The notes: a model not told the origin generated them from the sequence alone. DNA of 64,000 nt from Acholoe squamosa (GCA_949317995.1 OX439042.1:15603174-15667173), one strand, 5' to 3'. Shown: positions 44,301-55,263, counted from the stretch's first letter. Numbers and translations are program-made.

Positions 44301-47300
44301 ACTCACTCACTGTATTTATATCCAGGGAATTCCAACAATGAGCAGTTTTTTTTTTATGTACACTTAGTGAATACGCATTACAGGTTTCCAGCAACTCAAC
44401 TAAAACTATAGCATCTGTCATCTGGTGTTTCTAGGTCTAATTTCGCAATATTCAGCTATTTTTGATCTTTTAAATGCAAAATTTCTTATGTGCCAGTCTT
44501 CTAAAACTTAAATATGGAATTTTGGTGTTGGAGTTCTCATTGGACTTTTTGTGAGATTTTTAGACACCTATTTTGTAGATGCTGCAGTTTTTTTAACAAT
44601 TCCAAACAGTGTCCATCATAGAGGATATCACCTTGATCAAAGATTGGTAGGATGTATGATAGATTCTAATAAGGGAATAGTTTGGAAAGTAGTCTTTTAC
44701 CTTTGACATAGTATAAGTTCTAAAGGCGACAGTTTTAACACTTGCTTAATGTGGGCTTTGTAGGTGAGTTTGGAGTCTAGGATAATACCTAGATATTTAT
44801 ATTGTATTACAGGGTCTAATTTCTGATCAACAATTTTAAGAGTTGGTCTAAGATGATCTTTATTGTTGAAAGAGGGAGTAAATACTGTACATTTAGTCTT
44901 CTTAATATTTAAACTTAATTTGTTTCTTTACACCACCTACTAAACCTGTTCAAATCCCTCTGCATTTTTCTTTCAATACTCGGTAGATCTATGCCAGAAT
45001 AATATATAACAGTATCGTCAGGGTATAGTAACACTTTACAGTCCTTTAAAAACCTTTACCATATCATTAACATACAGTGAGAATAAGGTTGGACCGAGGA
45101 CTGAGCCCTGTGGGACTCCTCTATTGATATTCATAGTGTCTGACAGTAAACCATTTGCCTTAGTACATTGTATTCTGCCCGTGAGAATTTTTCATTAATA
45201 ACAAAGTTTCCCGCAACACCATATTTTTCCAGTTTTTTTTACCTAGAATTGTATGATCTACAGTATCAAATGCTTCAGAAAAATCTGCATATACAGCCAC
45301 TGTTATTAAACCCTTATTCCTATTTACTAAAACATCATCAGTAAAATTGAGACTGTATCTATCGTAGACATACCTGTTCTGTACCCCCCTTGTCTATCTG
45401 TCAGGATACTATGCTGTACAATGTGCTTTTCTAGATTTTTGTGAATAATTCTTTCCAAAAGTTTGGCTTGGATAGGCAGAAGTGTAATGGGTCTCAAATT
45501 CGAGACTGTATTTCTAGACTGTATTTCTAGACTGTATTTCTAGACTGTATTTCTATCTCCACCTTTAGGGATTGGTGTATCTGACCCAATCACTTCTTAA
45601 CAGTTGAAGATCCAACTAATATATATAAGTAGAATACGTAAGTTTTTTTTACCCCACCCTCCTCCAGATAACCTGTTCCCTCCATGACTCCAGGGCTTAT
45701 GAAGCATCGATGCAGTGCTGGTCAGTTACCCGCCAGCATGGCATTGATACTTCATGACGGTCCTGCTACAATCAATGCCCATGTCAGAATTACAATCCTT
45801 GCCTATTATATCCATTAAATGGGACAAGTCCAATGACTGATCCAGGATTTTTTCCCCAAAAGGTGGGACCCTTTCTTTACTCCCTATATTTCGCTAAATT
45901 TGTTGCAAAAATAGCATAAAAGGGTAGGACTTCACTTGCCCACTTAAAAAGGTCCTTTTCTCCTCTTTCCTATCCCCTCAGGATGTGTGTTGTGCGCAGG
46001 CCTCCCCAGCCCCAGGCCATCTTTAAAAGGGGTCTATGTCTTCCTTTTCTATCCTCTCTGAGTGTGGGTGGTGTCCATATGCGCGGGCACTGGCACATAT
46101 TCGTTCCTTGAATCTCCTCTTTCCTGTCCCCTCTTTCTTACATGTCTGGTGTCCATATGCACGGGCACAGGCACATGTATTCCTTTGTGACGTGATGTCT
46201 AATGTACTTTTTCCGCCATGAATATGACCTTAGCTGTCGGCTTGGCGTTAAACAACCATTACTCACTCACTCACTCACTCTGTGTTGTGCACATATGCGT
46301 GGGCACCGACATATGTACTGTGAATTGTGTAATGTAGTTCTCACCATGAATATGACCTTAGCTGTCGAAATGGTGTTTAACATCTCTTACTCGCTCACTG
46401 ATAAAAGGGTAATAGGAAATCTAGAAAGAAATGGCTCTTGCCTAATAGAAACTTTGCTTTTCTAGCCATCTTGCGATGAATCCAGGGAGAGCTTGGCGAA
46501 AGCTGGTCGTAAGAAGCGAGAGGCTACAGCCGAAGTGTCCAGGACTAGGCGTCAAGCTGGCGCCCTGGGTCTACCCGAAGCAAGTACAGATGTTATTGAG
46601 CTGATGGACAGTCTCCCCACAGACGGCAGTGGTAGGTGCACATTCATAACTACTGTTCATCCCCCCACCCCGCGCACATAAGCGGCACCCTCCTATTTAT
46701 GTAAGCCCCGCCATAAATTTGGAAGAATGCGATAAGTCTGACAAGCCTGGTGTGATAACCCTCAGTGGTTCCCATTACAAGTGCACCTTTGTATTTATTT
46801 CATGTTATTTTGGTCAGATATGTTCCAAGTTACATGCATTTGGCAAAGAGAATAAATATAATTTTTAATTGAGCATTTAGGGTGGTGTTAGCCGTGAGAT
46901 ACGGGGACGGCGTATCTCACGGTGTGAGATACGGTCTAAATCCCGTTTCCTCGTTGCACATATCTGCCAGTACACTCATCTGCATGTGAAATTTGTATTT
47001 TTTCCGTCATGAATATGACCTTAGCTGTCGAAATCATATTAAATTATCTATCACTGTAAATTTCAAGGGTCTTAATCTCATCTCTCCTATCCCATCTTTT
47101 TAAATGTTCTTACCGGTGTTCTCATTTTTCGTGTCCCCTCTATCAACCGGGGTATATATAACCTTGGCAAACATAACTTTTGACAAGCGCTTGAATCGAC
47201 CAACACTAACTTCCATTGTACCTATGTTTGCAGTGATCACCTATGCACTGAACAAAAACGACCCAAAGATGCTGCCTGGTATTTTCTACAAGAACACTTC

Positions 47301-47592
47301 CCCCAGACACCGTCAAAGAATGCGTCGTCCACTGCCAGTCCGTCCCGGATCCCAAGAAGATGCGCCGTACACGCCAGCGTCCATACTGACCCAGCCGCTG
47401 GTAATTGGTTTGTTGGTGACGTGTGCCATTCTTGTGCTGGTACCCGTGGTGATAGCGTGTGGCATCTTCTTTACAAGGACCAGGAGCGTCCGTTACGTCA
47501 AGCCGAGGTACTCCCCTGCGGCTTCGCCAATCTACATGCCCGATTGTAGCCCCCACATGGCTGAGAAACAAGACTTCAAATTAGTTCGTTAA
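35393..47592 (+). CDS. ZP-domain single-pass membrane protein, nine coding exons, 470 aa
   Basis: Coding exons: 35393-35395, 36013-36163, 40070-40236, 40448-40593, 41099-41244, 42283-42373, 43288-43471, 46466-46631, 47234-47592. Every intron is GT/AG and all phases agree. Exon 1 carries only the ATG (CAACCATGG), and exon 2 begins with a second in-frame ATG one codon in. Residues 2-18 form a signal peptide, and SRVKR (residues 29-33) is a proprotein-convertase site. The ZP module has exactly eight cysteines at 56, 83, 104, 138 (ZP-N) and 216, 236, 284, 299 (ZP-C). Furin-type sites RKKR (311-314) and RTRR (322-325) follow, then a transmembrane helix at about 407-431 and a short cytosolic tail. 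ZP proteins of this layout are cleaved and polymerise into extracellular filaments or matrices (egg coat, cuticle, apical matrix); which applies here cannot be told. Confidence 0.88.
36445..36735 (-). mobile_element. tRNA-derived SINE-like repeat in ZP intron 2
   Basis: On the minus strand, 36613-36541 reads like a degenerate tRNA with a B-box-like GGCGTTCGCGTCCCG. The flanking GGTGTGCAATATCGGCAGGT and the ATCCATGGATA words recur near a second tRNA-like segment at 49.06-49.30 kb, which supports a repeat family. Ends are not resolved. Confidence 0.5.
37852..38147. repeat. tandem repeat of about 75 bp, four copies
   Basis: Each unit contains ACACTGTAAAAA(G)ATGTGTGT, GAACTTACA and CTAGCTTCTCTCCA, then a C-tract. 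A final partial copy in the opposite orientation (GGAGAAGCTAGACAGTAAGT) follows at about 38151-38171. It lies in intron 2 of the ZP gene. Confidence 0.8.
38727..38925. repeat. two short tandem duplications in ZP intron 2
   Basis: TATAGAATTAACTTGGCCAT and its continuation are repeated twice (about 38731-38812). ATGGGATATTCACCACTGTG plus ATCAC is repeated twice (about 38874-38924). No coding meaning is seen. Confidence 0.8.
41606..41800 (+). mobile_element. ACTC-tailed SINE-like repeat, copy 1
   Basis: It opens with CTAGCCCACTTAAAAAGGGT, carries GGATGTGTGTGGTGCACATA and TGTGCGGGCACCGACACATT, then CCATGAATATG...TTAGCTGTC and GGCGTTAAA, and ends in a TTACTTACTC tail. The same order recurs at 44.1, 46.0-46.4, 47.0, 49.6 and (inverted) 55.5 kb. 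It lies in ZP intron 5. Confidence 0.7.
41890..42232. mobile_element. MITE with CAGRGGCGTAGGAA termini
   Basis: CAGAGGCGTAGGAAGCAAAT at the left and CCTTTTCCTACGCCCCTG at the right are inverted repeats, with G- and C-rich subterminal tracts. ACATG precedes and follows it, a possible 5-bp target duplication. It lies in ZP intron 5, close to the exon 6 acceptor. Confidence 0.65.
44129..44310 (+). mobile_element. ACTC-tailed SINE-like repeat, copy 2
   Basis: Same module order as the copy at 41.6 kb, ending in (ACTC)n at about 44295-44310. It lies in ZP intron 7. Confidence 0.75.
44560..45595 (-). pseudogene. dead non-LTR retrotransposon (LINE) reverse transcriptase fragment
   Basis: Minus-strand reading gives classic non-LTR RT blocks in order: IPKGGDR, RPITLLPIQAKLLERIIHK, RGVPQGSVLGPTLFSLYVND, the catalytic region YPDDTVIY (usually YADDT), and thumb-like YKYLGIILDSKLTYKAHI. 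Frameshifts (for example between VNDMVKVF and YPDD) and stops break it. A 17-bp segment is tandemly repeated four times at 45498-45560. It is Jockey/CR1-like in style; the clade is not resolved. It lies antisense in ZP intron 7. Confidence 0.8.
45921..46400 (+). mobile_element. composite of ACTC-tailed SINE-like repeats
   Basis: At least two to three partial copies lie in tandem. Heads (CCCACTTAAAAAGGTC, CCATCTTTAAAAGGGGTCTA) and mid-segments (ATATGCGCGGGCACTGGCAC and ATATGCACGGGCACAGGCAC) repeat. (ACTC)n tails follow at about 46259-46278 and 46388-46400. The second copy is inserted into or after the tail of the first. Located in ZP intron 7, just upstream of exon 8. Confidence 0.65.
46970..47060 (+). 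mobile_element. partial ACTC-type SINE remnant
   Basis: Only the 3' module remains (CGTCATGAATATGACCTTAG and CTGTCGAAAT), followed by a diverged TTAAATTATCTATCACT tail. It lies in the last intron of the ZP gene. Confidence 0.5.
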
Positions 47593-47776
47593 TTTGTTTA
47601 CACTTTGGAAACTCGTGAAACACAGATCTGCTTATTCGAGGGTTCATTCAAACCTTTTGACAGTAAGCACGTCACGTCGTTCACATTTAATTTCATCCGA
47701 ATTACTGTGGGGTCAATTTGGGAGCCAAGTTTGCATTGAACGACTTTGACCTCCAGAAATCTATTGTCTTTTTGTT

Positions 47777-47782
47777 AATAAA
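47777..47782 (+). terminator. polyadenylation signal AATAAA of the ZP gene
   Basis: A canonical hexamer 185 bp after the stop codon. It is the expected 3' end of the ZP transcript, giving a short 3' UTR. Confidence 0.7.
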
Positions 47783-48277
47783 GACTTATTGTATCAATCC
47801 AACATTAGCCTTGCCTGTTGATATACCATTACTATCAATTACTATATTATGAGCATTTAGGGACACAATCCGATGATATGCGCATGGAAGGGATCCATTG
47901 ATAACTTAGACCACAAAGAAAATTATAAGTTTCCGATAACAAGGTCCCAAAAAAATGAGGCATTATCTTTACCTAGGCCTCATCTTGACCCATGTTGTTG
48001 AACGGTTATAAATTGAACCACAGATATGCCATCACACCTTGCAAAAAGCTTGGACATAAATACTAGTTGGATACAACAGAACTTCCGAAATACCAGAATT
48101 GTGTATTCGAAATAATGAAAAATACGTAAATTCTTCATAAAATGAGGTTGACAGTTATGCTGAGGTAGGTCGCGTGAACCTTTTTTTTTTTTCTTTTGCT
48201 TCAGTACGCTGGGGGTCGAATTTCAGTCAAACTTCAGTCAACTATGTGTAACTATGTGTACGTATTTAGAAATCACC

Positions 48278-48774
48278 TGGTAATGGATCTGTCATGCTGA
48301 CCTTTTTCAAAATATTGATTAAAAAGTCCACACTTTTATGGTTTGTAGAATGTTCTATACCTATGGACTCGACTGGCCTGCACCCATCACTACTCAAGGC
48401 ACCAGTATCACTCCCATTTCAGTATACTACTTAGATGGGTGATGCATGTACCAGTCCAACTGATACCGACGTCCAGTATAGCGATCTAGAATTTTTTAAA
48501 ATGCTGTGGCGCATCCATTAATGAACAAGTAATCAATGGATAATTCATGACGCATGTTAGTGAAGGATAATTACACGAGGGCATAGCCCGAGTGTAATTA
48601 GCCTTTGCTAACACACACGCCACTGAAATGGGAGTGATACTGGTGCCTTGAGTAGTGATGGGTGCAGGCCAGTCGAGTCCATAGGTATAGAACATTCTAC
48701 AAACCATAAAAGTGGACTTTTTAATCAATATTTTGAAATAGTCAGCATGACAGATCCATTACCATCGCACACAG
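48278..48774. mobile_element. foldback-type TIR element with about 150-bp arms
   Basis: Arms 48278-48423 and 48621-48774 are inverted copies with near identity, from TGGTAATGGATCTGTCATGC at the outer end to CACTCCCATTTCAGT at the inner end. The spacer holds a second hairpin (TAATTACACGAGGGC / GCCCGAGTGTAATTA). There is no coding frame. It lies between the convergent ZP and MIEAP-like genes. Confidence 0.85.
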
Positions 48775-48865
48775 TGAAAAAAGATGCGCCCGGACCGTGT
48801 TAAACTAGATGTACAACTTGTCGCCCGACAGCGCACTGAGCGAAAAAAGATGCGCCCGGACTGGA

Positions 48866-48928
48866 CTGGACTCGCGTACCTCTAACGGCTGAGCACAATG
48901 CACTACCCACTTGACCACCACGTCTCCT
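48866..48928 (-). repeat. tRNA-like SINE head
   Basis: The minus strand reads GACGTGGTGGTCAAGTGGGT (A-box-like) and GGTACGCGAGTCCAGTCC (weak B-box-like). It does not fold convincingly into a complete tRNA, so it is read as a tRNA-derived SINE remnant. Confidence 0.4.
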
Positions 48929-49061
48929 CCTTCAGCGGCCGCCTCGGCTTGGATTGATTTGAACGCGTCCCATGGTTATGTATACACGATCGGTACACAC
49001 ACCTCGGCGCCCGGCTGGGCTTGCTTTGGTTTAGTTTCGTTCCAGCCAACCACTTCTCGTC

Positions 49062-49305
49062 AGTCCCTGTGGTGCAATGCATAGGGAGTTGGACTAGGGA
49101 TCTGAGACTGCAGGTTCGAGCCCTGCCCTGGCCTTGAAAATTTCTTGGGTTTTAACATGTAACATATGACATGGAAGGACATAAGAGGCGTGCGGGTTAT
49201 CCATGGATAACCACACAGCATGCAGGTTATCCATGGATAACCACACGCCTTACAAAATTGATGTTACAGCCTACAGGGTGTGCAATATCAACAGGTATGT
49301 GCATG
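49062..49305 (+). mobile_element. tRNA-derived SINE-like repeat
   Basis: The head 49062-49135 has tRNA promoter features, including TGGTGCAATGC and a good B box GGTTCGAGCCC at 49113-49123. The body has a duplicated GGTTATCCATGGATAACC palindrome and the words GCCTTACA and GGTGTGCAATATC shared with the 36.5-kb repeat. Confidence 0.5.
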
Positions 49306-49624
49306 GGAATATCCAGCAAAAAGCAATGAGTAATGCTTGGGAAAAAGATCTATTCATTGAGGTTATGAGGTACAATTGATTAGTAATTTTGTTACCTGAA
49401 GAGTATAAGGTGGTCGACATAAAGTTTTAACAAGTCCAGTGGTCGGGTCAGTGGCAACTTCCCCTATTACATACAGCTCGGTACGCCTGTAAGCTGGTGG
49501 TATGACTTGGGCCAACGTGAAAGGGGGTTGACTGGAAGCACAGCAATATGGTTCTGGCGGTGGTACCTGTTATCTGTCCCGATCTTGCCGGTACACACAT
49601 TGGCAATGGCTGCATATTATTACC

Positions 49625-49685
49625 TCGCCATGAATATGACCTCAGCTGTCGAAATGGCGTTAAACATCTATTACTTACTTACTGC
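49625..49685 (+). mobile_element. ACTC-type SINE tail fragment
   Basis: It contains CGCCATGAATATGACCTCAG, CTGTCGAAATGGCGTTAAAC and ATCTATTACTTACTTACT, the 3' module of the SINE-like family in the ZP introns, truncated at its 5' end. Confidence 0.6.
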
Positions 49686-49960
49686 ATATTATTACACTGG
49701 ACAATGTAAGGCAGCCTGCCTTCAACGCTTACAGCCTTGTCTTCGTCCTATATCCACTACTTACGGACAGTCATTTGACACTTGATGGATAACTTGGGTT
49801 AGGGTTAAGTTAGGTGGTTCGGGGGAATTTCAAAAAGGTTTTGACCTATCCAACATTTTGCCTTAAACAATCCCTATTCGAAATGGTAGGGTCTTTTACA
49901 TTGAGAATATAACAACTTATCATCGAGGAAAAATATTTCATAATCTCATACTAGTTTGTC

Positions 49961-49966
49961 TTTATT
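49961..49966 (-). terminator. candidate polyadenylation signal of the MIEAP-like gene
   Basis: TTTATT on the plus strand is AATAAA on the minus strand, about 420 bp beyond the stop codon of the minus-strand gene. Confidence 0.45.
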
Positions 49967-50382
49967 GACTGTCCTTGAATACATTTATGAGCATACCGTT
50001 TTTTTCAGTCGGTCGTGTTCTGGCAAATTTCTTTATCACATAGAAACTGCGTAATGATATTGATATATTTAGAAAAGACTAACTATATCTGTATGTACTG
50101 AGCATAAAACAACCAGAATATAAAGACAAAGGCTACACAAAAGCACGAGACCAACATTTGAACAAATATCTTGCATGTTGAAACAATCAAACACCTATGC
50201 TGTGGTACATGTATAACAATGTACTAGTACCGAAACTATACTGGCAGACAACTAATATTACAAAAACAACAATTTTCCATTTGATGAATCACAACATCAT
50301 TCAGATTCCTTGATAACACTTGGCACGTGGATACTTATTTTTACAAAATATATTTAGAAAAATCTTAATTTTCTAGGAATCC

Positions 50383-53300
50383 CTACAATCTCATTGCCAG
50401 TGCCACCCTGCCCCTGTACAGCACCTCTCCGTGCCTTTTCCTGTACAGTACCGGCCAGGCATAGTAGTCTATCTGTGCCCCAATGGTGGGTTTGGTGCCA
50501 CCCTGTACGGGCAAGACGCTATGTGAGCGTTCATCAAAACGCATAGAGTCATCCACCGTGACGTAACACGGCGGTGACGTAGTGTTTAGTTGCCATGCGA
50601 GGCGGCAGCACTGGTACAGGAAGTCGGTAAAGGCGGCCTGCGCGCGCAAGGCAGGTGTGGCACAGGACGGCCAGCGTTCACGGAGACCTTCAAAAACAGT
50701 CTGCAAATAAAAAGGAACACTACTGCAAATGTATTCAGACCATTCTTTCTCCAGACTATACTAACGCAGTCATTTGCAATGTAGAATTCTCTTCTGGATT
50801 TGACCACTTTATACATTGATGGATATTGATTTTATATCCTGTTAAGTTAGTATGTGATGTAAAATATTTTGATAAGACTGGGTCGCATTCTTTACCCTTG
50901 ACGTAATAACACCTGGATGCAGCCTTGGATATTTGCACCAAGACTTCGTAAACGTAAATGCATATTGCAGGAAGGCTGGGTGCAGTGATGGTAAAGTTAA
51001 GCACATGGACCTACGCCAATGCACCAAGACTTCTCGCAATACACCTAGACCTGTAACACATATATCAAGTGCTCCCCAGAAAGCCAGGGATCCCTTATGA
51101 TGGTGAATATAATTATGCTTCCCAACACCCACCTCTGTCAGTTGATCGACATTTGTAGACTCCGAGGTGAGTCGGATAAAGTCCCTGACCTCTTCCTCCA
51201 AGTTACTGGGTAGCTCACTGGTGGCCCTGGTCCTCTGAGCAAGTCGTGAGCCACTCACCTTAGACGCTATACCCTGTGTGTATGAAAATCATGGATATGT
51301 GAGCAACTCTGAGGGGAAATGGTATAAACAGATGGCGATAGGTTTAGAAATTGTCGACTTGAGTATCCACATGTAAAAGTACAATTATTAGAGTAATTCA
51401 GGGACAAGTCCCATAAAAATATTTTTCTTTATATTAACAACAAAAGGGAAGGGCCTTCCTCATCATATTCTACAGGGACAGGTGGGGTTCAAATAAACTT
51501 ACCTTTTCAAACTTGTTGATGTTGCCAGAGAGGCGCTTATTGTTCTGTGAGTTGTTGAGCTGCTCAGAGCCTGTAAGGTCTGGGTTCACAGGAGACATGA
51601 GCAGGGCGTGCAGGAAGCCCTGGAACCTGTGGTAGTGCTCAGCAGCCTGCTCGTACGCTACCTGTGTTACAAGCACGTTTTCATATTGCCCCTCCAGACT
51701 ATAAATATACTACCACGTATGATCAGAAATTAAGATGGTTTAATGCGGTAATCTACATAACGGCCTGGATAGACAATAAGAATTGATAGTGATATCCTTG
51801 ACTTTGCATACTATTTCTAAGCACAGTGATAAATCTGATAAGAGGGATAGAGAGAGCGAGAGCGGGAGCGGGAGAGCGGGAGGGAGAGTGTGGGAAGGCG
51901 AGTGCGGGAGGGCGAGAGCGGGAGGGCGAGAGAGGGGGGAGGGAGAGAGGGGGAGAGAGGGAGAGAGGGAGGGAGAGAGGGAGGGAGAGAGGGAGGGAGA
52001 GAGGGAGGGAGAGAGGGAGGGAGAGAGGGAGGGAGGGAGAGAGAGAGAGGGAGGGAGAGAGAGAGGGAGAGAGAGAGGGAGATAGAGAGGGAGAGAGAGA
52101 GAGAGGGAGAGAGAGGGAGGGAGAGAAAGATAGAGAGGGGGGACAGCGAGCATCTTGCAAATGTCAAATAGCCTTAAGACCACTAAAAAAAACAAAAAAA
52201 AAAAACTTGTTTCTCATCACCAAGTCATGAAAAAGGTGACGAGGGAGGATTTTATATTATTTTATTTATTTTTTTTGCTTGACTAGCTCATTAGGCCGTG
52301 GTATCTATTCATCGCGGGCCCGTCACGGAGTGCCGTGCATAAGAAAAATTGCATAATAATATTTAAACTTTAATTTAAAGTATTATTGCTATTTTAATAC
52401 TGTGAGAACAGTTCAGTATTCAAAGACCAACCTACCAGCATTGTAGTACACAAGAACTGTGAGACCTCGGCGTGGGTGACGTGGCTCAGGTTTCTGTATA
52501 GTGACGTCACCACCCTGGAGAGAGCCTGCCCCTCCAGATCGTCAAATTTGCCTTTGAGGATATCTGGGGTGGGGCCAGAGCCTGTAGCGTAGTTAGATAT
52601 CAGTCGTCGGCTGTCCAGGGTCTCCAGTCTGCAAATAGCACATAAAGACTTATCTTTTGGTTCAGTTGAATCCCCCCCCCCCCTTCTGTAGTCTTCAAAA
52701 CATATAGGGTATATCAACGCTGAGACGTCCCTCCAATTCATTGGCCATAGAAAGCAGCTTGCTGCTGACTCTCACTGATATCTGGTGACTGGTATTGTTT
52801 TAACCAGTTTGACTTGGGGATCGAGCGCTCAATTAATTTTATGCCAAATAGGGCAGACCCAGCTTTGCGAATAGTAGGGGAGCACTATTTTTCAGACCCT
52901 TCTTTTGGAAAATTGGGGCAAATGATAGTTACTACATGTACAGGGTGAAGGATGGCTAACCATGGGGTGAGTAGTGTAAGAGTTGGGTGTCGGGGTCAGG
53001 CAGCGGTTTGTAGGAGGGGAGTAGGATAGGAAAATGGGGGTCAGGATCAGGCAGCGGTTTGTAGGAGGGGAGTAGTATAGGAAAATGGGGGTCAGTGTCA
53101 GGCACCTGCCTGTAGGAGGTGAGTAGGTTAGGAAAATGGGTGTCAGGGTCAGGCACCTGCCTGTAGGAGGGGAGTAGTGTAGAAAAATTGGGGTCAGGGT
53201 CAGGCACCTGCCTGTAGGAGGGGTGTAGTGTAGGAAAATGGGGGCCAGTGTCAGGCACCTGTCTGTAGGAGGGGAGTAGTGTAGGAAATGGGGGTCAGGG

Positions 53301-55263
53301 TCAGGCACCTGCCTGTAGGAGGGGAGTAGTGTAGGAAAATGGGGGTCAGGGTCAGGCACCTGCCTGTAGGAGGGGAGTAGTGTAGGAAAATGGGGGTCAG
53401 GATCAGGCACCTCCCTGTAGGAGGGGAGTAGTGTAGGAAAATGCGTGTCAGGGTCAGGCACCTCCCTGTAGGAGGGGAGTAGTGTAGGAAAATGGGGGTC
53501 AGGATCAGGCACCTCCCTGTAGGAGGGGAGTAGTGTAGGAAAATGCGTGTCAGGGTCAGGTACCTGCCTGTAGGAGGGGAGTAGGGTAGGAAAATGGGGG
53601 TCAGGGTCAGGCACCGGTCTGTAGGAGGGTAGTAGTGTAGGAAAATGGGGGTCAGGATCAGGCACCTGCCTGTAGGAGGGGAGGAGTGTAGGAAAATGGG
53701 TGTCAGGGTCAGGTACCTGCCTGTAGGAGGGGAGTAGGGTAGGAAAATGGGGGTCAGGGTCAGGCACCGGTCTGTAGGAGGGGAGTAGTGTAGGAAAATG
53801 GGGGTCAGGGTCAGGCACCGGTCTGTAGGAGGAGAGTAGGGTAGGAAATGGGGGTCAGGGGAAGCAGGGCTAACTGTGAGAGGTGAGAGCTTGGCCACCA
53901 AACAGGTCACACAGAACACACCTACCCCCTGGACGAGGCTAGGGTGGGTTTTGGGGCATCTTGACTACAAACAAATCTAAATCTATCAGTGCATATGTGT
54001 GCAAGCCAGAGGTCCACTGGCGTCACACTTACTGTCTGCGTTAACAGCGGTGTGGCAAACTCTTGTTTAACTTTTGAGTGAAACCGAATGAAGGGTCTCT
54101 TGATGGGGGGTCCCTCATGTCCCAATTTTCATATAAGGCTATGGCACAATGTCGATTTTAAGACATATCCATGTCCCTATACCTATTTCAAGAGATGGTC
54201 ATGCATGCCACAATGTTGATTTTATGAAAATGTCCATGTCCCATATCACCAAGCCCAAAAGATCCTATGACATGTTGCTATGTTGATTTTAGGGGCCTAG
54301 AGCCATAATGACCACAAAAACAATAATATCTAGAACAATTAATAATACGGTATAAACACAGATGTCCGTGTACCGCTAGTGGAACTTGGACATTATTAAG
54401 ATGACCACAATGAGATACAGCCACAATCCTTACCTCTCCTGTAGACTCTTCCTACGGCGGGTTTCCTCATCCAGGGCTAGCTGAAGAGTGCGCAGGCGCT
54501 GGTTGAGATCCTCCACCACATGTGACATCTCAGGTGCTCTGGCCGGGTCAGCCCGGCGGTGTGTGGATGGACTTCCCGACGTGTTCTTAAGGCTCTGACT
54601 GCGCTGCACAATGGCCTTAGTCAGACCCCTACTGCCCTCCGCCTGTAGTAACGGTGTGGCTACCCTACCCGACATGCCCTTCTTCTTACCCACAAAGCCC
54701 TTCTCACCCATGCCGCCCTTCCCGCCGTCATCTCCCCGTAAGGTACTTCCGCCAGATGCATTGGCGGGTATGGTGTCATAGTCGCTTGGGGGTTCTTCCG
54801 GTAATTGGCGCGGGCCTCGCTCTAATAAGCGCGGTTCTATACCACGGCGCCGGAGTTCTCCAGTCAGTAACTGTACCTCCCTCTCTAATGACTCCAGTTC
54901 ATTCTGCTTCCGGCGCAGCTCGTCTTCCTGTCGCTGCATGCGCTTCTCCAGCGTTCCCGCCCGCTCATGGAGTTCCTGTTTCTGCTGCCGCGTGGTTTCC
55001 GCTTCCTGGTACTCGTCATACGCCGCCTTATACAGGTTGTGGAGCGCGTCCACTGCCGACCCCCGTAGTGACTGGATGTCAATATCATTGAGACCGGAGA
55101 GTTCCGGCCACACATCGAGCACCAATTGAAGACGTTTTTTGTACAAGGATAGGACGGCGTCATTGGCCAAGGCACTGGTTCCTGCGACATCCGTAGGTGG
55201 CGCTGTTGTGTTTGGAGGAAGTGTCCGCGCCCTCACTGGACCAGTTGGGTCCGTGGTGAAGCT
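50383..55263 (-). CDS. mitochondria-eating protein (MIEAP/SPATA18)-like, 5' end missing
   Basis: Five minus-strand exons join in frame: 55263-54434, 52628-52436, 51661-51503, 51273-51133 and 50700-50383. All have GT/AG introns, and together they give 546 residues, close to the family's roughly 540. The first visible exon opens after a CCCTCAG acceptor in phase 0 and has no suitable ATG, so at least one upstream exon is missing. The N-terminal part has a long predicted coiled coil (HERAGTLEKRMQRQEDELRR onward) and a Pro/Gly/Ser-rich linker. The last exon has the C-terminal pattern of MIEAP: FLYQCCRLAWQL, then FDERSHSVL, IDYYAWPVLY and VLYRGRVALAMRL. In vertebrates MIEAP acts in mitochondrial quality control; function here is inferred by similarity. 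The gene converges on the ZP gene. Confidence 0.7.
51838..52140. repeat. GA-rich minisatellite (GGGA/GAGA)
   Basis: A purine-only strand of GAGAGGGAGGGA-type units over about 300 bp, in an intron of the MIEAP-like gene. All six frames are nearly open here, which is a repeat artefact. A homopurine tract of this size could form triplex DNA. Confidence 0.95.
52971..53870. repeat. 51-bp minisatellite, about 17 copies
   Basis: Units of GGGGTCAGGGTCAGGCACCT, GCCTGTAGGAGGGGAGTAG and TGTAGGAAAAT repeat with a 51-bp (17-codon) period. That explains the long antisense open frames across the block. It lies in the first visible intron of the MIEAP-like gene. Confidence 0.95.

Noticed and set aside
47104-47233. 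Extending the last ZP exon upstream to an ATG-like start at 47104
   Set aside because: The upstream part lies before a good acceptor (ATGTTTGCAG) whose phase matches exon 8 exactly; the upstream frame is intron.
49062-49135. Possible functional tRNA gene
   Set aside because: A B box is present but the acceptor and anticodon stems do not pair well, and it continues into repeat sequence; more likely a tRNA-derived SINE head.
51740-52230. Several long frames of Ser/Leu/Pro or Arg/Glu/Gly composition
   Set aside because: Produced by the homopurine GA tract in both strands; no coding signature.
52892-53919. 308- and 222-codon minus-strand frames with PDPDPHFPTLLPSYR repeats
   Set aside because: Translation of the 51-bp intronic minisatellite; the period is divisible by three and no splice sites tie it to a gene.
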